Shown: positions 5,795-5,810 of the stretch, in pieces
How the letters are laid out: each line of letters starts with the position of its first letter
How positions within the stretch are numbered: position 1 is the first letter of the stretch
From: Solirubrobacterales bacterium
GTDB taxonomy: Bacteria > Actinomycetota > Thermoleophilia > Solirubrobacterales > Solirubrobacteraceae
NCBI GenBank assembly: GCA_025963955.1
Contig: JAOPZU010000493.1
Coordinates: 1-5,810 of the forward strand
Direction of reading: 5' to 3'
DNA: 5,810 bases
Translations under genes and position numbers: made by a program
Notes under the pieces: generated by a model
What the model was told of the DNA's origin: nothing
Seen by the model: only the letters and a program-made list of their open reading frames with translations
Database searches by the model: none

Positions 5795-5810
5795 GTGATC
5801 AAGATCTGGC
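5795..5810 (+). CDS. Possible start of a further gene downstream of menB (five codons visible)
   Basis: A GTG at 5795 opens a frame reading (M)IKIW to the window edge, 14 nt after the menB stop and behind a GGGAG. If real it would be co-transcribed with menB. Five residues are too few to name a product; another menaquinone gene would be a natural guess but nothing visible supports it. Confidence 0.35.

Overview
This is a GC-rich window in which long open frames appear on both strands because stop codons are rare. Gene content, the choice of GTG and ATG starts, and the start-site architecture point to a high-GC Actinomycetota. A deep lineage such as the Thermoleophilia/Solirubrobacterales is my guess from the mix of a secreted PKD/beta-helix protein and menaquinone genes; the sequence alone does not prove it.

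Layout. Four genes lie on the minus strand, read from position 4915 down to 1: menE (o-succinylbenzoate-CoA ligase, 4915-3635), a large secreted protein with a beta-helix and a PKD domain (3574-1511), a class I SAM-dependent methyltransferase (1511-651) whose GTG start overlaps the stop of the secreted-protein gene by one base, and ilvC (ketol-acid reductoisomerase, 602 to beyond the left edge; 200 codons visible). On the plus strand, menB (1,4-dihydroxy-2-naphthoyl-CoA synthase, 4941-5780) diverges from menE across a 25-bp gap. A possible further gene begins at 5795 and runs off the right edge. No gap between genes exceeds 60 bp. I see no tRNA, rRNA, CRISPR array, insertion sequence or integrase.

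How the genes work together. MenE activates o-succinylbenzoate to its CoA thioester, and MenB closes the ring to give 1,4-dihydroxy-2-naphthoyl-CoA. The pair therefore carries out two consecutive steps of the classical menaquinone pathway, with both genes fired from one tiny divergent promoter region. IlvC belongs to branched-chain amino acid synthesis and has no visible link to the others. The secreted protein and the methyltransferase are probably co-translated, but their function is unknown.

Regulation. The four genes that begin a likely transcript (ilvC, the secreted-protein gene, menE, menB) have no convincing Shine-Dalgarno sequence. Each has a TANNNT hexamer ending 6-9 nt before the start codon, which is the layout expected for leaderless transcripts. 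The menE and menB hexamers overlap by 2 bp on opposite strands. This, the type I (bicarbonate-type) signature in MenB, and the odd pairing of secreted protein and methyltransferase are the points most worth a second look. I do not see convincing evidence of a wholly new system; most of the window is core metabolism.
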